The notes under the pieces: generated by a model | The model's database searches: none | What the model was told of the DNA's origin: nothing | Seen by the model: the letters and a program-made list of their open reading frames with translations, nothing else | Shown: piece by piece, positions 17,100 through 26,313 of the stretch | How positions within the stretch are numbered: position 1 is the first letter of the stretch | Layout: every line of letters begins with the position of its first letter | Source: a bacterium | Lineage (GTDB): Bacteria > Auribacterota > Tritonobacteria > UBA1439 | NCBI GenBank assembly: GCA_028716845.1 | Contig: JAQUPF010000003.1 | Location: forward strand, 62,001 to 126,000 | Reading direction: 5' to 3' | Length of the DNA: 64,000 nt | Translations under genes and position numbers: made by a program

Positions 17100-17885
17100 T
17101 CAGACGATGCCGAGTTTTGAGAGTTCATCGACGAGTTTGTCCGCGAGCTCGTGCGGCTCCCCGTGCCAGACCTGTCCGGCCTGCCGGGCCGGCGGGCTGA
17201 AGACCCGCTCGACCCATGTCGGGGAGCCGTCGAGGCCGACCTCCTCGGCCTTCAGGCCGATGTCGGCGAGGCCCATGCACCTGACGGACGCCTTCTTCGC
17301 CCGCATCTTCCCCTTGAGCGACGGCATCCGGGGCTCGTTGATCTCCTTGACGACCGTGACGAGGGCGGGGAGCGGCGCCTCGACGACGTCGTACCCCTCC
17401 TCGGTGATCCGCTCCGCGACGATCCGCCCCTCCCCCGCCTCGCGGATCCTCCGCACGAAGACGATCTGAGGGAGGTCGAGGTGGACCGCGATGCCGGGCC
17501 CCACCTGGGCGGTGTCGCCGTCGCTCGCCTGCTTCCCGCAGATGACGAGGTCGAACGCCCCGATCCGCCGGATCCCCGCCGCGAGGGCGCGGGAGGTCGC
17601 GAGGGTGTCCGCGCCCTTGAAGGCGGCGTCGCAGAGGTGCACCGCCTCGTCCGCGCCGAGGGAGAGCGCCTCCCGGAGCGCCTCCGCCGCCTGCGGCGGC
17701 CCCATGGTGACCACCGTGACGGCGCCGCCGTGCTTCTCCTTCAGGCGAAGCCCCTCCTCGATCGCGTACATGTCGAACGGGTTGACGATGCTCGGCACCC
17801 CTTCGCGCACGAGGGTCCTCGTCTCCGGGTCGATCCGGACGGCCGTGGTGTCAGGCACCTGCTTGATGCAGACGATGATGTTCAT
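17100..17885 (-). CDS. etfB: Electron transfer flavoprotein beta subunit
   Basis: This 261-residue EtfB begins MNIIVCIKQVPDTTAVRIDP and carries the AMP/FAD site motif I-C-G-K-Q-A-S-D-G-D-T-A-Q-V-G. It forms the heterodimer with EtfA and passes electrons between the acyl-CoA dehydrogenase and a downstream or upstream carrier. An 88-nt spacer separates it from the dehydrogenase gene. With a ferredoxin-bearing EtfA partner it is a candidate bifurcating Etf; spectroscopic or structural proof would be needed. Confidence 0.93.
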   Translation of the reverse strand: MNIIVCIKQVPDTTAVRIDPETRTLVREGVPSIVNPFDMYAIEEGLRLKEKHGGAVTVVTMGPPQAAEALREALSLGADEAVHLCDAAFKGADTLATSRALAAGIRRIGAFDLVICGKQASDGDTAQVGPGIAVHLDLPQIVFVRRIREAGEGRIVAERITEEGYDVVEAPLPALVTVVKEINEPRMPSLKGKMRAKKASVRCMGLADIGLKAEEVGLDGSPTWVERVFSPPARQAGQVWHGEPHELADKLVDELSKLGIV

Positions 17886-17973
17886 TCAGGTCCGGCTCGT
17901 GCTTCGCACATCGTGCATCGTACGCATTGCCTCGCGCAGCGGGGGGGGGCGCGGCGGGAGACGTCCGCCGCCC

Positions 17974-19137
17974 TCAGGCGCCCTTCCTCGCCGCCTCCTC
18001 CTTGACGAGGTTGGAGGCGATGATCGTCCGCTGGATCTGGTTCGTCCCTTCGTAGATCTGGGTGATCTTCGCGTCGCGCATCATCTTCTCGACCGGGTAC
18101 TCCTTCATGTACCCGTAGCCGCCGAGGACCTGCACCGCGTCGACCGTCACCCGCATCGCGACGTCGGAGGCGAAGAGCTTCGCCATCGCCGACTCCTTCG
18201 CGATCCGTTTCTCGCCGGCGTCGATCGCGCGGGCGACCGCGTAGACGAGCGCGCGGGCCGCCTCGATCTGCGTCGCCATGTCGGCGAGCATGAATTGGAT
18301 CCCCTGGAACGAGACGATCGGCCTGCCGAACTGCTCGCGCTGCCGGGCGTAGGAGAGCGCCTCGTCGAGCGCCCCCTGGGCGATGCCGACCGCCTGGGCG
18401 GCGACGCCGGGGCGGGAGGCGTCGAAGGTCTTCATGGCGACGATGAACCCCTGCCCCTCCTTCCCGAGAAGGTTGGCGGCGGGTACGCGGCAGTCCTGGA
18501 AGACGAGCTCCCGGGTCGCGGAGGCCCGGATGCCCATCTTGTCCTCCTTCTTGCCGAACTCGAAGCCCGGCGTCCCCTTCTCCACGATGAACGCGCTCGC
18601 CCCGCGGCTCCCGCGGGACTTGTCGGTCATCGCGACGACGGTGTAGACCCCCGCCTCCCCGCCGTTCGTGATCCACTGCTTCGTGCCGTTGATGACGTAC
18701 GAGTCGCCGTCCCGGCGGGCGCTCGTCTGGATCGCCCCGGCGTCGCTCCCCGCCCCGGACTCCGTCAGGGCGAAGGCGACGATCGTCTTGCCGGCGGCGA
18801 TGTCGGGGAGCCAGCGCTTCTTCTGCTCCTCGTTCCCGAAGAGGACGAGGGGGAAGGCGCCGAGGGCGGTGGCCGCCAGGCACAGGGCGATCCCGCCGCA
18901 GACCCGGCTCAGCTCCTCGACGGCGATGCAGAGGTCCAGCACGCCGCCGCCGGTGCCGCCGTACGCCTCTCCGATGTAGACGCCGAACAGGTTCGACTCG
19001 GCGAGGACCTTCACGATCTCCCAGGGGAACTCCTGGGACTCGTCGAGCCTCGCCCGGACGGGGAGGATCTTCTCGCGCGCGATCTTCGCCGCGATCTCCC
19101 GGATGAACTGCTGCTCTTCGGTCAGGAAATAGTTCAT
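17974..19137 (-). CDS. Acyl-CoA dehydrogenase (Etf-linked)
   Basis: This 387-residue FAD enzyme shows AFALTESGAGSD, the K-Q-W-I-T-N-G flavin loop, and the base Glu363 in Q-I-Y-E-G-T-N-Q-I-Q-R. The position of the glutamate matches short-chain (butyryl-CoA type) dehydrogenases. The start MNYFLTEEQ follows GAGGGGGGATTCGAA. It is the first gene after a terminator that closes the fab operon, and is followed by etfB and etfA. It may work as an enoyl-CoA reductase coupled to ferredoxin reduction rather than in beta-oxidation; the direction cannot be read from sequence. Confidence 0.92.
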   Translation of the reverse strand: MNYFLTEEQQFIREIAAKIAREKILPVRARLDESQEFPWEIVKVLAESNLFGVYIGEAYGGTGGGVLDLCIAVEELSRVCGGIALCLAATALGAFPLVLFGNEEQKKRWLPDIAAGKTIVAFALTESGAGSDAGAIQTSARRDGDSYVINGTKQWITNGGEAGVYTVVAMTDKSRGSRGASAFIVEKGTPGFEFGKKEDKMGIRASATRELVFQDCRVPAANLLGKEGQGFIVAMKTFDASRPGVAAQAVGIAQGALDEALSYARQREQFGRPIVSFQGIQFMLADMATQIEAARALVYAVARAIDAGEKRIAKESAMAKLFASDVAMRVTVDAVQVLGGYGYMKEYPVEKMMRDAKITQIYEGTNQIQRTIIASNLVKEEAARKGA

Positions 19138-19170
19138 TTCGAATCCCCCCCTCGACCCGCCGTCCCTCGG

Positions 19171-19199
19171 AAAAACAGCCACAGGATGCCCTGTGGCTG
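19171..19199 (-). terminator. Rho-independent terminator after fabF
   Basis: On the minus strand a 10-bp perfect stem (19199-19190 with 19185-19176, loop of 4) is followed by TTTTT (19175-19171). It separates the fatty-acid operon from the acyl-CoA dehydrogenase gene. Confidence 0.85.
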
Positions 19200-19234
19200 C
19201 CGGCAGCCGGCCCGCCGGTGCGCGCGCCGCCCGT

Positions 19235-20473
19235 TCAGCCGTCGAACCTCCTCACCACCAGCGAGCAGTTGTGGCCGCCGAAGCCGAATGAGTTCGACAT
19301 GGCGACGTCGACCGCTCGCTCCCGGGCGGCGTTCGGCACGTAGTCGAGGTCGCACTCGGGATCGGGGGTCTCGTAGTTGATGGTCGGCGGGATGATGCCG
19401 TGCGTGATCGTGAGGACGGTGCTGATCAGCTCAACCCCCCCCGCGGCCCCCAGGAGGTGGCCGAACATCGACTTGTTCGAGGAGACGGGGACCCGCGGCG
19501 CGTGCTCGCCGAAGACCTGCCGGATCGCCACCGTCTCGAACTTGTCGTTCAGCTCCGTGGAGGTGCCGTGGGCGTTGATATAGTCGACCTCCCCCGGATT
19601 CACGCGGGCCTTCGCGATCGCCATCCGCATGCAGGCCGCCGCCCCCTCGCCGTCGGGGGCGGGGGCGGTCATGTGGAAGGCGTCCGCGGTCGAGCCGTAG
19701 CCGGTGAGCTCCGCGTAAATGCGGGCGCCGCGCCGCCGCGCGTGCTCGAGCTCCTCGAGGATGACGACGCCGGCGCCCTCCGCCATGATGAAGCCGTCGC
19801 GATCCTTCTCGAACGGGCGGCTCGCCCGTTCGGGGGCGTCGTTCCGCGTCGAGAGGGCCTTGAGGGCGCAGAAGCCGGCGTAGCCGAGCGGGGTGACCGC
19901 GGCCTCCGTCCCCCCGGCGACGATGACGTCCGCGTCGTCGTTCCTGATGTGGAGGAAGGCCTCGCCGATGCTGTGGGCGCCGGAGGCGCACGCGGAGACG
20001 ACGCAGCAGTTCGGCCCCTTCAGCTTCAGCTGCATGGCGACCATCCCGGGCGCCATGTTGACGATGAGCATCGGGATGAAGAACGGGGAGATGCGGCCCG
20101 GCCCCTTCTCGATCATGAGGCCGTGCTGCTCCTCGATGGTGCTGATGCCGCCGATCCCCGAGCCGACGATGACGCCGATCCGCTCGAGGTCCTCCCGCCC
20201 GAGGTCGAGGCCCGAGTCCTCCACCGCCATCTTCGAGACGGCGACGGCGAACTGGACGAAGCGGTCCATCCGCTTCGCCTCCTTCGGGGCGATCCAGGCG
20301 GACGGGTCGAACCCCTTGACCTCCCCCCCCATCTGGCTCGGGAACGGCGACGGATCGAAGGCGGTGACCCGCGCGACGCCGGAACGGCCGTGGACGAGCG
20401 CGTCCCACATCTCGGCGGCGGTGCCGCCGTTGGGCGCGATCGCCCCGATCCCGGTGATGACCACCCGCCTCAC
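19235..20473 (-). CDS. fabF: Beta-ketoacyl-ACP synthase II
   Basis: This 412-residue condensing enzyme elongates acyl-ACP with malonyl-ACP. The catalytic triad is Cys162 ([10 protein letters not shown]), His302 (NAHGTST) and His339 ([12 protein letters not shown]). The GFGGHN motif is near the end. It is the last gene of the yceD-rpmF-plsX-fabHDG-acpP-fabF operon, 31 nt after acpP and directly before a terminator. It is the only elongating ketosynthase in the window and could also serve the accessory ACP set. Confidence 0.96.
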   Translation of the reverse strand: MRRVVITGIGAIAPNGGTAAEMWDALVHGRSGVARVTAFDPSPFPSQMGGEVKGFDPSAWIAPKEAKRMDRFVQFAVAVSKMAVEDSGLDLGREDLERIGVIVGSGIGGISTIEEQHGLMIEKGPGRISPFFIPMLIVNMAPGMVAMQLKLKGPNCCVVSACASGAHSIGEAFLHIRNDDADVIVAGGTEAAVTPLGYAGFCALKALSTRNDAPERASRPFEKDRDGFIMAEGAGVVILEELEHARRRGARIYAELTGYGSTADAFHMTAPAPDGEGAAACMRMAIAKARVNPGEVDYINAHGTSTELNDKFETVAIRQVFGEHAPRVPVSSNKSMFGHLLGAAGGVELISTVLTITHGIIPPTINYETPDPECDLDYVPNAARERAVDVAMSNSFGFGGHNCSLVVRRFDG

Positions 20474-20504
20474 TGTGCGTCGCTCCTCGCGTGGCGTGCC
20501 GGTC

Positions 20505-20750
20505 CTACTCCTTCTTCTGGACGTGCTCCTCGATGTACTTGACGGCGTCGCCGACGGTCTTCAGATTCTCCGCCTCCTCGTCAGGGATCTCGGCGTCGAA
20601 CTCCTCCTCGAGCGCCATGACGAGCTCGACCGTGTCGAGGGAGTCAGCGCCGAGGTCGTCGATGAACGATGCCTCGTCGGTCACCTCGTCCGGGTTGACC
20701 CCGAGCTGCTCCACCACGATGTCCTTCACCCGCTGTCTGATATCCGCCAT
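20505..20750 (-). CDS. acpP: Acyl carrier protein
   Basis: This is a canonical 81-residue acidic ACP with phosphopantetheine attachment Ser37 in [15 protein letters not shown]. It is encoded between fabG and fabF, the usual place. It carries the growing chain in type II fatty-acid synthesis. Confidence 0.97.
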   Translation of the reverse strand: MADIRQRVKDIVVEQLGVNPDEVTDEASFIDDLGADSLDTVELVMALEEEFDAEIPDEEAENLKTVGDAVKYIEEHVQKKE

Positions 20751-20778
20751 GGCAGTCCCTCCTCTCCCGATCCGCTGC

Positions 20779-21519
20779 CTACATGATCATGCCCCCGTCC
20801 ACGACGATGACCTGCCCGGTCACGTAATCGGACAGGCCGCTCGCGAGGAAAAGGGCCGCCTTCGCCACGTCCCCCGGCGCGCCGAACCGCCCCATCGGGA
20901 CGGCCGCGCGCATCTTCTCCCGCACCGCCTCCGGCAGCGCCGCCGTCATGCGCGTCTCGATGAACCCGGGCGCGACGGCGTTCGCCGTGATCCCCCGCGA
21001 GGCCATCTCCTTGGCGATCGATTTCGTCAGCCCGACGAGGCCCGCCTTCGAGGCGGCGTAGTTCGCCTGCCCGGCGTTCCCCCACAATCCGACGATCGAC
21101 GCGATGTTGATGATTTTCCCGGAGCGTCGCTTCACCATGCCCTTCATGACCGCTCTGGACGTGATGAAGGCTCCTTTGAGGTTGACGGCGAGAACCGCAT
21201 CCCAGTCCGCGTCGCTCATGCGGACGAGAAAGGCGTCCCGTGTGATGCCGGCATTATTGACGAGTATATCAATCCGCCCGAAGGCGTCAACTATTTTATT
21301 CACCGCGGCGCCGATCTCCGCCGCGCTCGTCACGTCCGCGGCGACCGCGACCGCGCGGCGCCCGAGCGCCTCGATCTCCCCGCCGACCGCGGCGATCTCC
21401 GCCGCGTCGCGGTCGCAGACCGCCACGTCGGCGCCCTCGCGCGCGAAGCAGAGCGCGATCTCCCTGCCGATCCCCCGCGCACCGCCGGTCACGAACGCCG
21501 TCCTCTCCTCGAGCAGCAT
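20779..21519 (-). CDS. fabG: 3-oxoacyl-ACP reductase
   Basis: This 246-residue SDR has TGGARGIGR (cofactor), N-N-A-G-I-T-R-D, catalytic Ser in N-I-A-S-I-V-G, and NYAASKAG, ending V-V-D-G-G. It reduces 3-ketoacyl-ACP with NADPH. It lies 9 nt after fabD in the core fatty-acid operon and is the housekeeping copy compared with 11007-11771. Confidence 0.95.
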   Translation of the reverse strand: MLLEERTAFVTGGARGIGREIALCFAREGADVAVCDRDAAEIAAVGGEIEALGRRAVAVAADVTSAAEIGAAVNKIVDAFGRIDILVNNAGITRDAFLVRMSDADWDAVLAVNLKGAFITSRAVMKGMVKRRSGKIINIASIVGLWGNAGQANYAASKAGLVGLTKSIAKEMASRGITANAVAPGFIETRMTAALPEAVREKMRAAVPMGRFGAPGDVAKAALFLASGLSDYVTGQVIVVDGGMIM

Positions 21520-21528
21520 GGTCCCCTC

Positions 21529-22485
21529 CTAGTCGACGCCGAGTCCGGCGAGCGCCTTCGCGAGGCCGGCCGGGTCGGCGATGCCCAGCGCCGTCGCCGC
21601 GCCGTCGATCTTCCGGACGAGGCCGCGCAGCACCCGGCCGTGGCCGACCTCCACGAACAGGCGCACCCCCGAGCGGATGATGTGCCGCACCCCCTCCTCC
21701 CAGAGGACGGGGGAGCAGAGCTGCCGGACGAGCGTCTCCCTGATCTCGTCCGGCGAGGAGACCGGGCGCGCGGTCGCGTTCGCCACGACCGGGAAGCGCG
21801 GGGGGCCGATCGGGACCCCCTCGACCGCCGTCCGGAGCGCCTCCTCCGCCGGCCGCATGAGCCGCGAGTGGAACGCCCCGCTCACCTGGAGCTCGACCGC
21901 CTTTTTCGCCCCCCGCCGCTCCGCCTCGCGCATGGCGGCGCGCACCGCCTCGACGCCCCCCGAGACCGCCACCTGGCCGGGCGAGTTGAGGTTCGCGATG
22001 TCGAGGACGCCGAGGCCCGCGAGCGCCGCGCAGATCTCCCTGACCGTTTCGAGATCGAGGCCGAGGATCGAGGCCATGGTTCCCGGCTCCCGGTCGCACG
22101 CCTCCTGCATCGCCTCGCCGCGCCGCCGGACGAGCCGGAGGCCGTCGGCGAATGAGAGGGAGCCCGCCGCCACGTGGGCGCTGAACTCGCCGAGGCTGAG
22201 GCCCGCTGCGGCCGCGGCGGCCGGCATCCCCGGCGCGGCCTCGCGCATCGCCTCCAGGCACGCGATGCTCGTGGTGAAGATCGCCGGCTGGCTGTTCTTC
22301 GTGAGCGTGAGCTCGTCGGCGGGCCCCTCGAAACAGAGACGCCGCAGGTCGAAGCCGAGGATGGCGTTCGCCTCCTCGTAGACGGCGCGGGCGGCGGGGG
22401 ATCGGTCGGCCATCGCCCTCCCCATGCCGACCTCCTGCGACCCCTGGCCGGGAAAGAGGAGCGCGAACCCCGTCCGTTCATCCAT
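21529..22485 (-). CDS. fabD: Malonyl-CoA:ACP transacylase
   Basis: This 318-residue FabD has the oxyanion motif LLFPGQGSQ, nucleophile Ser97 in GLSLGEF, and the partner His in S-G-A-F-H-S. It transfers malonyl from CoA to ACP. The ATG at 22485 follows GGGGGGAACAGGG. The open frame runs upstream through fabH, but that part is an antisense-like shadow. Confidence 0.95.
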   Translation of the reverse strand: MDERTGFALLFPGQGSQEVGMGRAMADRSPAARAVYEEANAILGFDLRRLCFEGPADELTLTKNSQPAIFTTSIACLEAMREAAPGMPAAAAAAGLSLGEFSAHVAAGSLSFADGLRLVRRRGEAMQEACDREPGTMASILGLDLETVREICAALAGLGVLDIANLNSPGQVAVSGGVEAVRAAMREAERRGAKKAVELQVSGAFHSRLMRPAEEALRTAVEGVPIGPPRFPVVANATARPVSSPDEIRETLVRQLCSPVLWEEGVRHIIRSGVRLFVEVGHGRVLRGLVRKIDGAATALGIADPAGLAKALAGLGVD

Positions 22486-22514
22486 GCCCTGTTCCCCCCG
22501 CCGGCGGGGCTCCC

Positions 22515-23498
22515 TCAGAGCCGCACGGCCATCGCCCCCCACGTGAAGCCGCCGCCGAAGGCCACGAGCACGACGGCGTCCCCCTCCTTCAGCCGGCCGT
22601 CGGAAACCGCCTCGTCGAGGGCGATGGGAATCGAGGCGGCGGAGATGTTGCCGCAGTGGTCGATGGTGACAAGGAAGCGGTCGAATGGGACGCCGATCCG
22701 CTTGGCGACCGCCTTCATGATCCTGACGTTCGCCTGGTGGGGGATGAAGCAGGCGATCTCGTCCGCCCGCATCCCCGCGCGCCGGATCGCCTCCTCCGCG
22801 GCGGATGACATGGCGGCCACGGCCTGCTTGAACACCTCCTTCCCCTCCATCTTCATGTAGTGCATCCGCCCGTCCACCGTCGCGTGGGAGGCGGGGTGGC
22901 GGGAGCCGCCGCCGGGGAGGTAGAGCAGCCGACCCCAGCGTCCGTCGGCGCCGAGGCAGGAGGAGATGAAGCCGGGGCGGGGCGTCTCGCCGACGACGGC
23001 GGCGCCCGCGCCGTCCCCGAAGAGGACGCAGGTGTTCCTGTCCTCCCAGTCCGTGATCGCCGACAGCTTCTCGGCGCCGACGACGAGGGCGTTCCGGTAC
23101 CTGCCGCCCGCGATCGCGCCCCACGCCATGTCGAGCGAGTAGAGCCAGCCGCTGCAGGCGGCGTTCAGGTCGAAACAGGCGGCGCCGAACGCGCCGAGGC
23201 GCTCCTGGAGGACGCAGGCGGTCGAGGGGAACGGCATGTCGGGGGTGACGGTCGCCACGACCAGGAGGTCGAGGTCCTTCGGGTCGAGGCCGGCCCTGCC
23301 GAGGGCGCGGCGCGAGGCCTCCGCCGCCATGTCCGAGGTGGCCTCGTCGTCCCGCGCGATCCGCCGCGTCCGGATCCCGGTCCGCTCGACGATCCACTGG
23401 TCGGTGGTGTCGACCATCCGCTCGAGATCCGCGTTCGAGAGGACGCGCTCCGGGAGGTAGGAGCCGGTTGCCCTGATGCCGACGTGCCGATCCGCCAT
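22515..23498 (-). CDS. fabH: Beta-ketoacyl-ACP synthase III
   Basis: This 327-residue enzyme starts chains by condensing acyl-CoA with malonyl-ACP. Cys115 in L-N-A-A-C-S-G, His in F-I-P-H-Q-A-N, and Asn in H-C-G-N-I-S-A-A-S form the triad. The GGGFTWG motif ends the protein. It is encoded 5 nt after plsX and 29 nt before fabD. The ATG at 23498 gives the normal FabH length. Confidence 0.96.
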   Translation of the reverse strand: MADRHVGIRATGSYLPERVLSNADLERMVDTTDQWIVERTGIRTRRIARDDEATSDMAAEASRRALGRAGLDPKDLDLLVVATVTPDMPFPSTACVLQERLGAFGAACFDLNAACSGWLYSLDMAWGAIAGGRYRNALVVGAEKLSAITDWEDRNTCVLFGDGAGAAVVGETPRPGFISSCLGADGRWGRLLYLPGGGSRHPASHATVDGRMHYMKMEGKEVFKQAVAAMSSAAEEAIRRAGMRADEIACFIPHQANVRIMKAVAKRIGVPFDRFLVTIDHCGNISAASIPIALDEAVSDGRLKEGDAVVLVAFGGGFTWGAMAVRL

Positions 23499-23503
23499 GG
23501 TCG

Positions 23504-24511
23504 CTACCCCGCCGCGCCGGGCGCGGCGACCTGCACGATGGACTCGTTCACCCGGTAGTTCACGAAGCTCTCGGCCACCCGCACGGCGTTCCGGATGGCC
23601 TTGGCGTTCGAGCTGCCGTGGCAGATGATGCAGTTGCCGTTCACGCCGAGGAGGGGGGCGCCGCCGTACTCGGTGTAGTCGCCCCTGCTCGCGATGCGCC
23701 GGAACGACCCCTTGAGCAGCAGGCCGCCGATCTTGTGCCAGACGTTCTTCGTCACCTCCTCCTTGATCATCTTCATGAGCGCCCAGACGAGTCCCTCCGT
23801 GCACTTGAGGACGACGTTCCCCACGAAGCCGTCGGTGACGATGACGTCCACCTTGTAGCCGTAGACGTCCCGCCCCTCGACGTTGCCGACGAAGTTGAGT
23901 TTCGTCTTCTCGATCAGGCCGAACGTCTCCCGCGTGAGCGCGTCCCCCTTCCCCCGCTCCGAGCCGATGCTCAGGAGGCCGACCTTCGGGTTCTTCTTCC
24001 CCTGGATCAGGCGGGCGAAGGCGTCGCCCATGATGGCGAAGCCGAGGAGGTGCTCGGGCTTGCAGTCGATGTTGGCGCCGGCGTCGATGAGGACGGAGAC
24101 GCCCCACGGCGTCGGCAGGTAGGTGGCGATCCCCGGCCGCTCGATCCCCTTCAGGAAGCGCCACTTGAGCCGGGTCGCCGTGACGACCGCCCCGGTGTTG
24201 CCGGCAGAGATCATCGCCACCGCCTCGCCGCGCTTCACGAGGTTCGCGGATTCGCCGATGGAGGAGTGCTTCTTCCGGCGGAGGGCGCTGAGCGGCTCCT
24301 CGCTCATCCCGATGACCTCGGGGGCGTGGACGAAGCTGATGCGGCGGGCGAGGTCGGGCCGGTCGTGCTTCCGCACCCGCTCCCGGAGGTCATCCTCCCT
24401 CCCCACGAGGACGATCTCGCGGTCAGGCCTGGCCTCGATCGCCTCGAGCGTCCCCTGGACGATCGCCCGGGGGGCGTGGTCGCCCCCCATCGCGTCGATT
24501 GCGATTTTCAC
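23504..24511 (-). CDS. plsX: Phosphate acyltransferase PlsX
   Basis: This 335-residue protein makes acyl-phosphate from acyl-ACP for phospholipid synthesis. MKIAIDAMGGDHAP, S-A-G-N-T-G-A, and VTDGFVGNVVLK are hallmark motifs. It sits 3 nt after rpmF and before fabH, the classical bacterial order. PlsY would be its partner but is not in the window. Confidence 0.96.
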   Translation of the reverse strand: MKIAIDAMGGDHAPRAIVQGTLEAIEARPDREIVLVGREDDLRERVRKHDRPDLARRISFVHAPEVIGMSEEPLSALRRKKHSSIGESANLVKRGEAVAMISAGNTGAVVTATRLKWRFLKGIERPGIATYLPTPWGVSVLIDAGANIDCKPEHLLGFAIMGDAFARLIQGKKNPKVGLLSIGSERGKGDALTRETFGLIEKTKLNFVGNVEGRDVYGYKVDVIVTDGFVGNVVLKCTEGLVWALMKMIKEEVTKNVWHKIGGLLLKGSFRRIASRGDYTEYGGAPLLGVNGNCIICHGSSNAKAIRNAVRVAESFVNYRVNESIVQVAAPGAAG

Positions 24512-24514
24512 CGG

Positions 24515-24697
24515 TCACGCTTCCTTGATCGACACGACCCGCCTGCCCCTGTAGAAGCCGCAGTGGGGGCACGCGCGATGGACCGGGCGGGGCTGGCGGC
24601 ATTGGGGACAGATTCCGGGGAGGGGGCGCGCCAGCCGGTCGTGCGCCCTCCTCCTCCGCGTGCGGCCCTTTGACTGCTTCCTCTTCGGCGTCGTCAT
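24515..24697 (-). CDS. rpmF: 50S ribosomal protein L32
   Basis: This 60-residue basic protein starts TPKRKQSKGRTRRRRAHD and has a zinc-ribbon pair C-P-Q-C and C-P-H-C. Its start overlaps the yceD stop (ATGA), and it is followed by plsX, a conserved arrangement. Confidence 0.95.
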   Translation of the reverse strand: MTTPKRKQSKGRTRRRRAHDRLARPLPGICPQCRQPRPVHRACPHCGFYRGRRVVSIKEA

Positions 24698-25176
24698 GCG
24701 CTCCCCTCCGGTGGCGCGGCGAGACCGTCAAGCGCCCCCCAGCGATCGTCGCCGCCGCCCTCCCGACAGGCGCAGCGCTCGACGTTGCGGTCCGCGCCGC
24801 ACCGCGGACAGATTCCCCTGCAGTCCCGCGAGCAGAGCGGCTTGTACGGCAGGGCCATGATGATATCCTCCCGCATGCCCGGCGTCAAGTCGATCTCCTC
24901 CCCGATCTCCGCGATCGGGGCGCTGAAGCGGTAGCCGTCCGCGCGCACCTCGCTCTCGACGGGGCGGAGGCACCGCGCGCAGGCGAGCGCGACGGGGAGG
25001 GCGAGCGACCCGCGGACGAGGAGGAGGCCGCTCGCCGTCTCGGCGAAGAGGTCGTAGCGGAGCGCCCCCGAGACGGTCACCCCCGCGACGTCGAGGCCGA
25101 ACTCCGCCGCGGGGACCTCCCCCCGCAGGCGCACGCCCTCCGGCGGGACCGCCGCGATGACGATGACGGGCGGCAT
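24694..25176 (-). CDS. yceD: YceD/DUF177 family protein, linked to rRNA and L32
   Basis: This 160-residue protein has the DUF177 core: C-A-R-C-L-R-P-V-E in the middle, then D-L-T-P-G-M-R-E-D-I-I-M-A-L-P, and a C-R-G-I-C-P-R-C-G end. YceD proteins are encoded next to rpmF and take part in 23S rRNA/large-subunit maturation. It overlaps rpmF by 4 nt and begins 10 nt after coaD. Confidence 0.88.
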   Translation of the reverse strand: MPPVIVIAAVPPEGVRLRGEVPAAEFGLDVAGVTVSGALRYDLFAETASGLLLVRGSLALPVALACARCLRPVESEVRADGYRFSAPIAEIGEEIDLTPGMREDIIMALPYKPLCSRDCRGICPRCGADRNVERCACREGGGDDRWGALDGLAAPPEGSA

Positions 25177-25186
25177 CTCCCCTCCC

Positions 25187-25675
25187 CTACCGCCCCCGGG
25201 CCTGGCCGCGCGCCGAGAGCATCTCCGCGACGACCGTCGGGACGAACGCGGAGACGTCGCCCCCGAGGAGGGCGATCTCCTTGATCGCGCGGGAGCTCAG
25301 GTAGGAGTACCCCTCGCTCGTCATGAGGAACACCGTCTCCAGGTCGCCGCAGATCTTCCTGTTCGTGAGCGCCATCTGGAACTCGTACTCGAAGTCCGAG
25401 AGGGCGCGGAGCCCCCGCACGATGACCGACGCGCCGCGACGGCGCGCGTACTCCACGAGGAGGCCCGAGAAGCTGTCCACCTCGACGCCGGGCATGCCGC
25501 CGGCGATGTCCCGGAGCATTTGGAGGCGTTCCGGGACGGTGAAGAGCGGGTCCTTCTCCGGATTGTCGGCGACCGCCACGACGAGGCGCCCGAAGATGCC
25601 GAGGGCGCGGCGCATGACGTCGATGTGGCCATAGGTGACCGGGTCGAAACTGCCTGGGTAGATGGCGGGCGTCAT
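25187..25675 (-). CDS. coaD: Phosphopantetheine adenylyltransferase
   Basis: This 162-residue nucleotidyltransferase catalyses the penultimate step of CoA synthesis. The YPGSFDPVTYGHIDV segment holds the T/HxGH motif (T-Y-G-H), and Y-S-Y-L-S-S-R-A-I-K-E provides the second nucleotide site. The start overlaps rsmD by 4 nt. CoA made here feeds the acyl metabolism encoded next door. Confidence 0.95.
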   Translation of the reverse strand: MTPAIYPGSFDPVTYGHIDVMRRALGIFGRLVVAVADNPEKDPLFTVPERLQMLRDIAGGMPGVEVDSFSGLLVEYARRRGASVIVRGLRALSDFEYEFQMALTNRKICGDLETVFLMTSEGYSYLSSRAIKEIALLGGDVSAFVPTVVAEMLSARGQARGR

Positions 25676-26286
25676 TCGGATGGTCCCCCTCCTGCGCGCG
25701 GCCGCGGCGGCGGCCCGCCCGGCGCCTCGAAGAACGAGAGGACGGTGTCCCCGTACCGGCGCTCCCGGACGGGGCGGAGGCGCCCGAGAACGGCGGGCGC
25801 CTCGTCTCGGGCGGCATGCTCCACGACGACGAGCGCGCGGGGTTCGTACATATCACATGCGTCGAGGGCGCACAACACCTTTCTCATCTCGCTCCGCGCG
25901 CCCGCCGCCTTCGCGTACGGCGGATCGGCGAGGACGAGGCCGAATCGCTCCCCGCGCGCGGCGAGGGCACGCACTGCCCGGGCGGCGTCGCCCGCAACGA
26001 GGCGCGCCGCGCCGCCGAGGCCGAGGGCGGCGACGTTCGCGCGGATCGCCCGGCGGCAGGCGGGGTCGCGCTCGACGAAGACGCAGGAGGCGGCGCCCCT
26101 GCTCAGCGCCTCGATCCCCAGGCCGCCGCCGCCCGCGTACAGGTCGAGGACGGCGGCGCCCGCGACCCGGTCCCCCAGGATCTGGAAGAGGGCCTCCTTC
26201 ACCCGGTCTGCGGTCGGCCGGACGCCGCGCGAGCGGGGCGTGACGAGCCGCCTGCTCCGGAACGTTCCCGCGACGACGCGCACCAT
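25672..26286 (-). CDS. rsmD: 16S rRNA (guanine966-N2)-methyltransferase
   Basis: This 204-residue methyltransferase has R-P-T-A-D-R-V-K-E-A-L-F near the N-terminus, LDLYAGGGGLGIEAL as the SAM motif, and the N6/N2-amine signature D-P-P-Y. The rsmD-coaD pair is conserved in many bacteria. The C-terminal tail (G-G-P-P-P-R-P-R) is probably disordered. Confidence 0.92.
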   Translation of the reverse strand: MVRVVAGTFRSRRLVTPRSRGVRPTADRVKEALFQILGDRVAGAAVLDLYAGGGGLGIEALSRGAASCVFVERDPACRRAIRANVAALGLGGAARLVAGDAARAVRALAARGERFGLVLADPPYAKAAGARSEMRKVLCALDACDMYEPRALVVVEHAARDEAPAVLGRLRPVRERRYGDTVLSFFEAPGGPPPRPRAGGGPSE

Positions 26287-26313
26287 GCCCGTGTCCCCCT
26301 CCCGGCCGCCGCC

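Noticed and set aside
21529-23397. Apparent fusion of FabD with an N-terminal Arg-rich extension
   Set aside because: The extension is an out-of-frame reading of fabH; FabD has its own ATG and ribosome site at 22485.
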